DNA of 21,744 nt, taken from a virus. Positions within the stretch are counted from its first letter, which is position 1. Every line of letters starts with the position of its first letter. A model generated the notes under the pieces. That model did not search any database. It was not told where the DNA came from and saw only the letters and a program-made list of their open reading frames with translations. Of the stretch, positions 1-6,621 are shown piece after piece. The position numbers and the translations under genes are program-made. The stretch lies in IMG/VR virus record IMGVR_UViG_3300035698_024029, positions 1 to 21,744 of that record; one strand, 5' to 3'.

Positions 1-407
1 GGTGGAGACGTGATCACCCCATCCAACGAATTACCCACTATGTTTACTATTCTAGAAAAATCTCTACTGTCACCCCGTACCAAAATCGGTTGGGGTAAAT
101 TTTGGTCGCGGAGAATTCTAGTGTGAATTTGGAAACAATCGTGCCCCAACTGGACAAATCTAGGCTCAATTTCTACTCCAATCCACTGCAATCCAAATCG
201 ACAACCAATCACACCACCCAACCCAATACCCCCAAATGGATCACCTATCCAACTACCCACATTCCAGTAACTTTCAGATAACCCATGGGCATAAATTTGC
301 TCAATCAATCCCCTAGCAAATTTTGCTGGGTGTGCAAAACCATCTGGGGTAATCCACCCCTTCCAAGTTTTATCGTAACACCCATGCCAATCCAACATAG
401 TAGTCAT
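1..407 (-). CDS. DNA methyltransferase (N6-adenine/N4-cytosine type), 3' end cut by window edge
   Basis: I translated this partial gene by hand; it starts at ATG 407 and runs off the window at base 1, giving about 135 residues. Near residue 27 it has HPAKFARGLIEQIY, a motif X-like segment. A SAM-binding motif I follows (DPFGGIGLGG, then IGVEIEP). The visible part ends with TSPP, the start of the catalytic motif IV of amino-methyltransferases (normally TSPPY or DPPY). The order X-I-IV matches the gamma or alpha layout, and the target-recognition domain would lie beyond the edge. The start overlaps the stop of the 69-residue gene (TGATG), so translation is probably coupled; a second ATG at 398 is an alternative start with similar support. 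Likely role: methylation of phage DNA, for example against host restriction. The class is well supported, the target base unknown. Confidence 0.82.
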   Translation of the reverse strand, partial: MTTMLDWHGCYDKTWKGWITPDGFAHPAKFARGLIEQIYAHGLSESYWNVGSWIGDPFGGIGLGGVIGCRFGLQWIGVEIEPRFVQLGHDCFQIHTRILRDQNLPQPILVRGDSRDFSRIVNIVGNSLDGVITSP

Positions 408-616
408 CAATAACACTCTACGGTTTTCATACTAACCTGCAATAAATGATTGTAGTCCCCCGATTTAGCATCATTCCAATACTCTTGAATTTGTTCTTTA
501 GTACAACCCTCTCTCTTCATTGCTCTTGCTACTCGACCCATAATAGCAAAAGCATTTCCATGCTCACCTACAAGTTTCACCCTAATGTTAGGAAACTTCG
601 GTTCACTCTGTCTCAT
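407..616 (-). CDS. Small conserved phage protein, 69 aa
   Basis: This 69-residue protein starts MRQSEPKFPN and contains VKLVGEHGNAFAIMGRVARA followed by a short helical segment and SGDYNHLL. I recognise this pattern from small hypothetical proteins of environmental tailed phages, with no known function. A longer TTG-started frame exists upstream, but ATG 616 is preferred: it has a strong SD (AAAAGGAGGTGG) and overlaps the polymerase stop codon as ATGA. The protein lies between the polymerase and a DNA methyltransferase in the same operon, which hints at a DNA-related role but proves none. No catalytic motif, membrane segment or cysteine cluster is visible. Confidence 0.75.
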   Translation of the reverse strand: MRQSEPKFPNIRVKLVGEHGNAFAIMGRVARAMKREGCTKEQIQEYWNDAKSGDYNHLLQVSMKTVECY

Positions 617-1986
617 ATCTGTACCACCTCCTTTTCCCACCAATTCACTTTTGATACTTCTGCTTCCACCTCCAACGGGACAATTATCCAATCCCAGCAA
701 TCCCGAATATCCTCCGTCATTATCCTTTTGGCCAACTGGAGGTAATCATCTAATTCTCCCTCGACAACGTCAGCAACAATACTATCGTGAATTTGCCCTA
801 CAATCCTCGATTTCATCTTTCGCTGTCGTAATTCTCTGTCCAATCGAATTAACGACCATAACAAACAATGAAAAGCCGAACCCTGAATCGGACTATTAAA
901 CAAAAAATTCCTACTGAAAACACCCTCTATATGAAAACCAGTAGGTAAATCAAACCCACCAGTCTTTTGATACTTCTCCCACCACTGATCTTTACGTTCG
1001 CTCCAGGTCGGAAATAAATCGTTGAATTGAGACTCTACCATACGAATATGTCGCTCAAACGTTCCTTTTCTGGGAACATCCCTAGAATCACATTTACCCA
1101 ATTGAGTGATTCCCTCGTATCTAAGATGTTCAGATAGAGGCATTCCATCATTTCTTGTTAACTGCTCACGTCCTACAACAGACCATAGATTTCTGGCACA
1201 ACTGATGTAATAACTCCCGTACAAAATAGGGAACACAAACTGATTCTTCGCAAAAAACCTAATGCGTTTAGAAACCTGATTAACCGTCAATTTATAACAC
1301 AAACAGGCCATATCACGATGAATATCCAATTCTGGATTTGACGCATAAGCAACCATCTTTTCGTCTTGCCAAAAACAAGCCGCTATACGAAACTCCAAAG
1401 CCCCATAGTCTATTTCTACCAACACCCTCCCATCACCAGGTAAAAAACACCTTCTAATCAACTCACCAATCTCGGGGTCTCTTATGGGGATATTCTGAAA
1501 ATTTGGGGAATCTGAACTAGACCGAAACGTCTTGGCAAAATGAAGATTGAATACTGGGTGAATCTTACCATTCTGGACCTCCCGCTCGATTCCTACCAAA
1601 TATGTACTATACAACTTCTGCAATTTACCCCACCGGAGATAATCTACCACAAAAGGTAGATCCAACTGACTCAATGAATCTTCATTTACTGTAGACCTAC
1701 CTGTTGCCGTTTTTGTTTTCGACTCATACCCCAAATCGTCAAACAAGACTTTTCCCAGTTGAACTCTACTTGCCAAATTTGTACTCTGCCCATATCTTCT
1801 ACGCCAAATACCCCAAACCCTATCACCCTTCAATTTACCTTCTAATTCTTTAATCCTAACACCAGTCTCATCAATTGTCGACAACAAACGAGGATGGTCA
1901 ACCCTCATCCCGTAATCCTCGGCTCTCGACAAAGCTAGCGACCCCTCGTGTAACAACTTATAAGCATCATAGATATTAGGTATCAT
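613..1986 (-). CDS. polA-like: Family A DNA polymerase, polymerase domain only
   Basis: This 457-residue protein carries only the thumb-palm-fingers part of a DNA polymerase I. FRSSSDSPNFQNIPI (about 155-169) is the conserved template-binding stretch. Motif A is EIDYGALEFR (191-200) with catalytic D193 and E198. Motif B is R243, K247 and YG (256-257). Motif C is QIHDS (398-402) with catalytic D401; the usual Glu of HDE is replaced by Ser. Spacing from K247 to Y256 is one residue longer than in E. coli Pol I, in an AKNxFVFP context that I associate with SPO1-like phage polymerases. There is no 3'-5' exonuclease domain here; it is encoded upstream in the UDG-exo gene. ATG 1986 has an SD (GAGGG), and the stop overlaps the next start by ATGA. 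Role: phage genome replication. Confidence 0.95.
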   Translation of the reverse strand: MIPNIYDAYKLLHEGSLALSRAEDYGMRVDHPRLLSTIDETGVRIKELEGKLKGDRVWGIWRRRYGQSTNLASRVQLGKVLFDDLGYESKTKTATGRSTVNEDSLSQLDLPFVVDYLRWGKLQKLYSTYLVGIEREVQNGKIHPVFNLHFAKTFRSSSDSPNFQNIPIRDPEIGELIRRCFLPGDGRVLVEIDYGALEFRIAACFWQDEKMVAYASNPELDIHRDMACLCYKLTVNQVSKRIRFFAKNQFVFPILYGSYYISCARNLWSVVGREQLTRNDGMPLSEHLRYEGITQLGKCDSRDVPRKGTFERHIRMVESQFNDLFPTWSERKDQWWEKYQKTGGFDLPTGFHIEGVFSRNFLFNSPIQGSAFHCLLWSLIRLDRELRQRKMKSRIVGQIHDSIVADVVEGELDDYLQLAKRIMTEDIRDCWDWIIVPLEVEAEVSKVNWWEKEVVQI

Positions 1987-2146
1987 AGGGAACCCTCACC
2001 TTTGACAATCTTCTTCCCAAACTTCTGCCATGAACTTTCTTTTTTTTACATGATTTACAAGTACGATTCCCAGGACCACTTGAACAAAATATCTTAAAGC
2101 ACCGAAGACACATTCGTTCCTTGGGGTCAACTCCCTTTTCTTTCAT
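1976..2146 (-). CDS. Tiny zinc-ribbon protein, 56 aa, bridging UDG-exo and polymerase genes
   Basis: This 56-codon frame starts at ATG 2146 and stops at TAA 1976. It overlaps the end of the UDG-exo gene by 20 bases and the start of the polymerase gene by 11 bases. It encodes two CxxC pairs (C13/C16 and C30/C33) around the sequence SSGPGNRTC, followed by a very basic tail (KKKK, GRSLGRRLSK). CLRC...GPGNR.C..C is a pattern I recognise in small phage zinc-ribbon proteins. An SD (GGGAG, 8 bases away) precedes the ATG; M12 at 2113 is an alternative. A small nucleic-acid-binding or polymerase-accessory role is inferred from the Cys4 pattern, charge and place only. Confidence 0.72.
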   Translation of the reverse strand: MKEKGVDPKERMCLRCFKIFCSSGPGNRTCKSCKKKKVHGRSLGRRLSKVRVPYDT

Positions 2147-3326
2147 CCAACTGCTCCCGTTGTAAACCAGCTATACGACGCTCTACAAACGCATCCATTC
2201 CATTATAGTAGAGCAAATCCATTATCGGAATCTGACGAATACGATTGACCCGGTAACTACCTTTGACTGACGACTTGAAGTACGGTTTGATTTTTTCTTC
2301 ATAGTCGGGTTCCCCCAGCAACACAAACGACTGAAAACCAACGTTCGTAATACGCTGCCGATTATCCAAAAGATGAGCCGCCAACATTGTATCCCACCAC
2401 CAATTTCGCACCGGAGTCTTTAACATCACCCTAGACCAACGATCTTCAAACTTCGCATTTGCTGCAATCTTCGGCACTGACGACCGAAGAAATTTTCTCA
2501 TTGAATTCTTCACCCCATCTGACCACGGGAACGCCACTGTAACCGATTCTGTTGATATAGCACAACTCACAATCTCGGCTTCGTCGGATTCTGGCTTTAG
2601 CATATTCGTTTCATAATCAAAAGCAGCCGGGTGATTTTCTCCTATAATCTGATCAATTAGTGAATCCACCCTAGAAATATGAGTCACTCTACTTATCACA
2701 GGTTTAACAGTAATATCCCAAGGTTTTTCAACTAAAGAAAATGCCGCCTCCAAATGCTTACAAAAAAGCAAATCAAGCACGGCATTGTGTTCTCGTAACA
2801 GATAAGAGGGATGATAGGTCGGACACACCCAAGCATTCAACTGTTTCGACGGAATTCTCCACCCCGCCCAACGTGTAATACTACTGGCATCATTTTCCCT
2901 CCATATCCACCCAACCACCGACTTCAACGCTACTCCTCCCAATAATACAATCACATTAGGATCAAACTTCCTAATAGCCCGCACAACCTTCGGGCGACAA
3001 CAAATAACCTGATCTGTAGTAGGGGTCCCCGGAGGCTTACAACAGACAGCATTGGTCTTCCAACAATCACGGTCTAAATCCACCCCTATAGAGTCTAACG
3101 ACGATCGTAGTCGCTGTCCCGCCTTTCCAATTAACTGTATCCCCTTATCATCCTCGTTGCTTCCGGGCGCCTCCGCAATAATAAGTACCTTACGGCAACC
3201 ATCACCAGTCGGAGGCATCTTAGGGGAATTACACTCAAGATAAAGTCGACATTTTGCGCAGCTTGGCTCTACCTGATTGGATGATCCATTTATACGATCC
3301 AATTCACTCTGAGCAAATAACCCCAT
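2127..3326 (-). CDS. Uracil-DNA glycosylase (family 4/5-like) fused to a DEDD 3'-5' exonuclease
   Basis: This 399-residue protein has two domains. The N-terminal half is a Fe-S uracil-DNA glycosylase: C23 and C26 plus C95/C96 and C109/C110 as candidate cluster ligands, the uracil-pocket motif AEAPGSNEDDKG (51-62), IGKAGQ (66-71), and YHPSYLL (171-177) as the second active-site motif. The C-terminal half is a DnaQ/Pol I-type exonuclease: Exo I DYE (237-239), Exo II N290 with E294/D295, and Exo III YNGMD (374-378). The order UDG-exo is that of the N-terminal part of SPO1-type DNA polymerases, whose polymerase part is here a separate downstream gene. Likely role: proofreading plus uracil recognition or removal at the fork. 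ATG 3326 starts 6 bases after the clamp stop with only a weak SD. Confidence 0.88.
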   Translation of the reverse strand: MGLFAQSELDRINGSSNQVEPSCAKCRLYLECNSPKMPPTGDGCRKVLIIAEAPGSNEDDKGIQLIGKAGQRLRSSLDSIGVDLDRDCWKTNAVCCKPPGTPTTDQVICCRPKVVRAIRKFDPNVIVLLGGVALKSVVGWIWRENDASSITRWAGWRIPSKQLNAWVCPTYHPSYLLREHNAVLDLLFCKHLEAAFSLVEKPWDITVKPVISRVTHISRVDSLIDQIIGENHPAAFDYETNMLKPESDEAEIVSCAISTESVTVAFPWSDGVKNSMRKFLRSSVPKIAANAKFEDRWSRVMLKTPVRNWWWDTMLAAHLLDNRQRITNVGFQSFVLLGEPDYEEKIKPYFKSSVKGSYRVNRIRQIPIMDLLYYNGMDAFVERRIAGLQREQLDERKGS

Positions 3327-3332
3327 ATCCTA

Positions 3333-4340
3333 TTACCCCATTAGACTTGCTACGTAGGTAAACTCATCGGAAAAAACTGTCAGCTTTGTATCACTTACTA
3401 TACAAGTTTGACTTGCCCTACGAGCTACATCCTTAACCACCCCTGTTGAAACACTAAAACTAATTGGCTTATCAATTCCATGAGTATCAATCGCATGACG
3501 TTCTTGATACCAACCCCTAACACCTTCAGTGCGTAATGACAACTTACCTGGTGTTATTTTAATCTGAACTAACTCAGCCTCCGTATCTTCCACAAACAAT
3601 CCAGCTCTTTCGACAGCTTCCACCAATCCCTTTGGAAGATCAATTTCTACTCCATCTGATCTTAACACTTCTTCCAAATCTGAGAAACCACCTTTCTCTA
3701 TCACTTCTCGACGAAAACACAACTCTACATCTTTTGACCGCATACACAACCAACTAGACGTAACTCCCCATTCTGATCCCGTCGTGTATTTCAACGACAA
3801 CCCCTTAACCAAGATAGATTCAGGAAGCCCCGTTTTAACCCGAAATCTAATAGCCTGTTGGTTGTCACACGCCTCTAAACCCTCTGGGGTAAAATGAACA
3901 CAAGACAACATCGACTTCGCTTGATTTGGCCCTAACACACATTCCCTAGTCAACGCAATACCCGCCAATACCCGATCAGGAATAGGCATCCATTCCCGAG
4001 GTTGCTCTATCACATCCAAAGGCATCTTAATATCCTCTAGAGCAAACCCAGCCCGACGCTTTGCAGACTCATTAAACACAATCTGTCCCGGCTCATAACT
4101 GGCATCAATCGTATCGGCAGACCACTTACCCAACAACGACATCAAGGGTTTTGCCTCCATAGCAAAATCCCAATCGATTGGAAAGCCTACTTTTACGGAG
4201 CAAGCAACCTCATCATTAAACGAATAAGCCCGCCCCCCACGAAAAGCAAAATATGAAGATTGCTCTACAAGTTCACCAGTAGACACCCCACTAGATAATG
4301 ACTTCAACGAACGCAGTAGCACAACTCGATCAAGTTTCAT
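3333..4340 (-). CDS. Beta-clamp-like DNA polymerase processivity factor
   Basis: This 335-residue protein resembles a family of phage DnaN-like proteins. Supporting features are the N-terminal SYFAFRGGRAYSFNDEVAC, a central HFTPEGLEACDNQQAIRF (149-166) that matches the repeated strand pattern of clamp domains, and a C-terminal segment (GWYQERHAID, then PISFSVS and FTYVASLMG) like the last clamp domain. E. coli DnaN has 366 residues. I cannot see the full three-domain structure from sequence alone, so the call rests on overall pattern and on its position directly before the exonuclease and polymerase genes. ATG 4340 has an SD (GGGAG, 9 bases upstream) inside the csrA end, which it overlaps by 11 bases. 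Confidence 0.65.
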   Translation of the reverse strand: MKLDRVVLLRSLKSLSSGVSTGELVEQSSYFAFRGGRAYSFNDEVACSVKVGFPIDWDFAMEAKPLMSLLGKWSADTIDASYEPGQIVFNESAKRRAGFALEDIKMPLDVIEQPREWMPIPDRVLAGIALTRECVLGPNQAKSMLSCVHFTPEGLEACDNQQAIRFRVKTGLPESILVKGLSLKYTTGSEWGVTSSWLCMRSKDVELCFRREVIEKGGFSDLEEVLRSDGVEIDLPKGLVEAVERAGLFVEDTEAELVQIKITPGKLSLRTEGVRGWYQERHAIDTHGIDKPISFSVSTGVVKDVARRASQTCIVSDTKLTVFSDEFTYVASLMG

Positions 4341-4509
4341 CGTCAGATTCTCCCTCGATTAGGTCAAACACTTCTTTCCTATGAATCGGAATTTCCTTCG
4401 GGGCGTTAAACCCCAACCGAACCCTGTCCCCTTTAATCTCAAGTACAACCAATTCGATATTACCGTTTATAACAACCATCTCACGTTTCTTCCGAGATAG
4501 AACCAACAT
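4330..4509 (-). CDS. csrA: CsrA/RsmA-type translational regulator
   Basis: This 59-residue protein is a clear CsrA. It starts MLVLSRKKRE with L4 and R6, has the beta-strand core VRLGFNAPKEIPIHRKEVF, and keeps R44, the second RNA-binding arginine. CsrA dimers bind GGA motifs in RNA hairpin loops and block or modulate translation. A longer frame exists to TTG 4578, but ATG 4509 gives the canonical N-terminus and has an SD (AGGGAG) 6 bases upstream. The gene overlaps the radical SAM gene by 29 bases and the clamp gene by 11, so it is embedded in the replication operon. It may regulate phage or host mRNAs; a candidate phage target is the leader at 6404-6452. A csrA of this type suggests, but does not prove, a Planctomycetota host. 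Confidence 0.93.
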   Translation of the reverse strand: MLVLSRKKREMVVINGNIELVVLEIKGDRVRLGFNAPKEIPIHRKEVFDLIEGESDDET

Positions 4510-5422
4510 TGGTACTCCCTTTTGGCCTTCCAGGTTTTCGCCTAGGTGTTCCATCAAACAAATGTTTACGGGCCTCACTCGATATTGCTATCTTGATTTT
4601 TGTGGAGGATTGCCACCGATCGTAAAACTTTTTCCACCCTCCATGCTGGACCCCATCATCTCCCCTATAAGGCATGACATAAACAGAAAAACCAGCACGC
4701 ATAGTCTCGTGAACACGCTCCTCCGCCCTTCCATATGTATCCTTTGGATACCCCACAAGTACATAACATCTAGCAACACTATTACTACGATCAATAATAC
4801 CAGCATTCACCAACTTCTTACCTGCAACCTGTAACGGCTCTAAATCATCCGGTGTATCATAAGCAAAAAGCATGGATGTTAATTGTTTCTTGATCACAAC
4901 CAGTTGATCAATATGCCAATCTTTTAACCTAGCAGCTTCAAACCCCCCCGTAAACTTTACAACCTTCTTATCACCAAGCATCCGAAAAACACCCAAAATA
5001 TGATCATCACTGCACGCCAATAAATTATCGTCGCACACATTATTTCCGTGAGTAATTGGAATCTCTCGAACTCCATCACCCTCCCGTTTCCAAACATAAC
5101 AGAACCAACACTTATTTGGACACCCCCGTGAGGTAATAACATTACCCATTCGTAAATATCTACCCGGAGTGAAATCCTCACTACGCTGACCAGTTGCAGG
5201 TCCTCCAAACTTAACGGGGGCCACTGCTTCCCATAGTTTGGATAATTGCATGGCACGATCAAGCTCCCACGTAAACGAAGCACTCACATGAATCTCGTCG
5301 GCCTGATCCAAAAGACCTGGACCCACATTTACCCTAACCATTTTGTCGTCTGGTGTTTGTCGTGTTCTGGTAGCAAACACTCGTATTACACGCTTTCCAT
5401 CAATCTCCCAAGGTTTTACCAC
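4481..5422 (-). CDS. Radical SAM protein
   Basis: This 313-residue protein has the radical SAM cluster motif CPNKCWFC (C101, C105, C108; CxxxCxxC) in the context ITSRGCPNKCWFCYV. A conserved N-terminus precedes it (RVFATRTRQTP, then FTPGRYLRMG), followed by NLLACSDDHI and FTGGFEAARL. I recognise this architecture from uncharacterised phage radical SAM proteins. It should bind a 4Fe-4S cluster and cleave S-adenosylmethionine; the substrate is unknown. The start is GTG 5422, with GGAG 8 bases upstream; no in-frame ATG lies closer to the homologous N-terminus. The C-terminal tail (RRKPGRPKGS) is basic and AT-hook-like, consistent with nucleic-acid contact. It is the first gene after a strong terminator and overlaps csrA. 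Confidence 0.8.
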   Translation of the reverse strand: MVKPWEIDGKRVIRVFATRTRQTPDDKMVRVNVGPGLLDQADEIHVSASFTWELDRAMQLSKLWEAVAPVKFGGPATGQRSEDFTPGRYLRMGNVITSRGCPNKCWFCYVWKREGDGVREIPITHGNNVCDDNLLACSDDHILGVFRMLGDKKVVKFTGGFEAARLKDWHIDQLVVIKKQLTSMLFAYDTPDDLEPLQVAGKKLVNAGIIDRSNSVARCYVLVGYPKDTYGRAEERVHETMRAGFSVYVMPYRGDDGVQHGGWKKFYDRWQSSTKIKIAISSEARKHLFDGTPRRKPGRPKGSTNVGSISEET

Positions 5423-5503
5423 CGTAAAGTCTCCAAATTAGTTGTTTCACCGCCAGAGGGGTGCCAGCAAAATTCACAGTAGTGCAAAATCGGACACAAC
5501 AGG
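5423..5503 (-). other. Leader between terminator and radical SAM gene
   Basis: This short non-coding stretch must contain any promoter for the radical SAM-csrA-clamp-polymerase block, because a strong terminator ends immediately upstream. I see no convincing sigma-70 boxes; TTGTGT with TGAATT 17 bases downstream is weak. One copy of the TGGCACC intergenic motif lies at 5460-5466 (minus strand), and the SD GGAG precedes the GTG start. Confidence 0.4.
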
Positions 5504-5543
5504 AAAAAAAAAAGTTGGGACTACACCGAAGTGCAGTCCCAAC
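5504..5543 (-). terminator. Strong Rho-independent terminator
   Basis: On the minus strand a 13-bp stem (9 perfect bp at 5514-5522/5535-5543, plus GCAC/GTGT with one G-U pair) is closed by a UUCG tetraloop and followed by ten T residues (5504-5513). It starts 14 bases after the stop codon of the 279-residue gene and should end that transcription unit. Confidence 0.95.
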
Positions 5544-5556
5544 ATATCGAATTTCA

Positions 5557-6396
5557 TCACTTCCCGGAGGTGGTGTCCGTAGCAGCATCCCCTTCGGATT
5601 CACCAGAGGCTTCCACCTCAAGCAAATCCTCACCATTCTCCATTCCATTCAGAACGTCCCACGCCATGCGCAATTGTTGCATGGCAGCGGGGACACCATC
5701 TGTAGCCCGCCCTGCCCGGCCACCTTTGGTGAACAACTCTTCAACTTCCTTGGCCATATCCAAGGTACACCCTGCCGACAATCCACCGTGACGCCTCAAC
5801 ACTATCCCCGCACAGAAAAGACGATTCCGAATCGTTTTCTTTTCCTTAGTGGTTACTCCCCCAGAAGGTTTCTTCTTCTTCTTGGCCTTGGAATCAGGTC
5901 CCCACTCAGGCGGATTGGTCAGCTCAGGAATGCGTTTACACACACCAGCTACCACATCCCAGTCTCCACCCTCGTGATCACGTACGGACAATCGGTCATC
6001 ATCCATGCTCATAACCGTAGCCTCGTATTCATCATCCCCCGAATCCATCACCTCAACGTAACACCCCACCACAATATCGGTGAGATTTTCTGGTGGCTCC
6101 GGGGGGGGTTCGGGGGCCGGCTCGGCGGCTGGGTTTGGCGGGGCATCATCGGCCGATTTGGATTTTGACTTACCTCTGGTAGACGGACGGCTGATAATCA
6201 ACTCGTCTTCAGACCCTACCATTTTTTCCAAAACCCCCGCCAATGGTTCCTCCAAAGTCAACTCCAGATCCCCCAACTCAACAAGATGAACCACCTCATT
6301 CAGCTTGTCTTGTAACCGATTGGGTTTCCAACCCGGCGCAGCTCCAAACCCAGCCGCAACCACAACCGACACAGCATCCTTTCGACTCACGTTCAT
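5557..6396 (-). CDS. Phage protein with Tudor/SH3-like domain and proline-rich linker
   Basis: This 279-residue protein is of unknown function. It begins MNVSRKDAVSVVVAAGF, a short helical N-terminal domain (about 1-60). A low-complexity Ser/Lys then Pro/Glu-rich linker follows (70-105). A Tudor/SH3-like barrel candidate spans about 108-156 (VGCYVEVMDSGDDEYEATV, then SVRDHEGGDW). After a lysine-rich stretch (KAKKKKK) there is a helical domain (188-250: RNRLFCAGIVLRRHGG, MRMAWDVLN-like) that I recall from phage proteins of similar genomes. An upstream TTG (6417) is in frame, but ATG 6396 has GGGAGA at proper spacing. The gene sits alone between the duplicated leader and a strong terminator, so it is probably a separately controlled, possibly abundant protein. 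DNA binding is a guess from the basic patches. Confidence 0.8.
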   Translation of the reverse strand: MNVSRKDAVSVVVAAGFGAAPGWKPNRLQDKLNEVVHLVELGDLELTLEEPLAGVLEKMVGSEDELIISRPSTRGKSKSKSADDAPPNPAAEPAPEPPPEPPENLTDIVVGCYVEVMDSGDDEYEATVMSMDDDRLSVRDHEGGDWDVVAGVCKRIPELTNPPEWGPDSKAKKKKKPSGGVTTKEKKTIRNRLFCAGIVLRRHGGLSAGCTLDMAKEVEELFTKGGRAGRATDGVPAAMQQLRMAWDVLNGMENGEDLLEVEASGESEGDAATDTTSGK

Positions 6397-6403
6397 AGCA
6401 AAA

Positions 6404-6452
6404 TCTCCCTTAACCAAACCTTTCCCTTCGTTTGGGGGGACACGATCCCCCC
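6404..6452 (-). promoter_or_regulatory. Leader hairpins with loop GGA next to the SD, possible CsrA target
   Basis: On the minus strand a GGGGGG/CCCCCC hairpin (6447-6452/6434-6439) shares two bases with a CCAAAC/GTTTGG hairpin (6430-6435/6414-6419), so the two cannot form fully together. The second hairpin exposes GAAGGGAAAG in its loop, a GGA in a loop, and another GGA lies in the SD 17 bases downstream. Paired GGA sites of this kind are typical of CsrA-regulated leaders. The copy at 6533-6571 repeats both hairpins. Confidence 0.4.
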
Positions 6453-6473
6453 TGGTGTCACCTCAGTATTACT

Positions 6474-6502
6474 AGTATAACACAATTCATCGATCATTAC
6501 AA
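6474..6502 (-). promoter_or_regulatory. Candidate sigma-70 promoter, proximal copy
   Basis: This is the duplicate of the promoter at 6593-6621, with identical TTGTAA and TATACT boxes and the same 17-base spacer length. Conservation of both boxes while other positions changed supports function. It lies about 80 bases upstream of the ATG of the 279-residue gene. Confidence 0.55.
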
Positions 6503-6592
6503 GCACAAATGGAAGGGCGCCCCACGACCAAACCAAACCTTTCCCTTCGTTTGGGGGGACACGATCCCCCCTGGTGCCACCTCAGTATTACT

Positions 6593-6621
6593 AGTATAAC
6601 ACGATTCATCAATCATTACAA
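6593..6621 (-). promoter_or_regulatory. Candidate sigma-70 promoter, distal copy
   Basis: TTGTAA (6616-6621) and TATACT (6593-6598) are separated by 17 bases on the minus strand; the -35 box lies inside the end of the helicase gene. It would drive the 279-residue gene from the upstream repeat copy. Confidence 0.55.

Noticed and set aside
407-700. Longer TTG start for the 69-aa protein
   Set aside because: It overlaps 88 bases of the polymerase end and has no SD, whereas ATG 616 has a strong SD and an ATGA overlap.
5450-5466. Sigma-54 promoter (TGGCAC with TGGC downstream)
   Set aside because: The other TGGCACC copies lack the -12 TTGC element at the right distance, so a sigma-54 reading does not explain the motif.
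5461-6168. Long plus-strand open frame (235 codons)
   Set aside because: It lies opposite the 279-residue minus-strand gene, crosses a terminator, has no SD and encodes a low-complexity sequence; it is a shadow of the GC-rich Pro/Glu linker.
6573-6598. T7-like phage promoter (TAATACTGAGG)
   Set aside because: Only the first bases resemble the T7 consensus, no single-subunit RNA polymerase gene is in view, and sigma-70 boxes explain the region.
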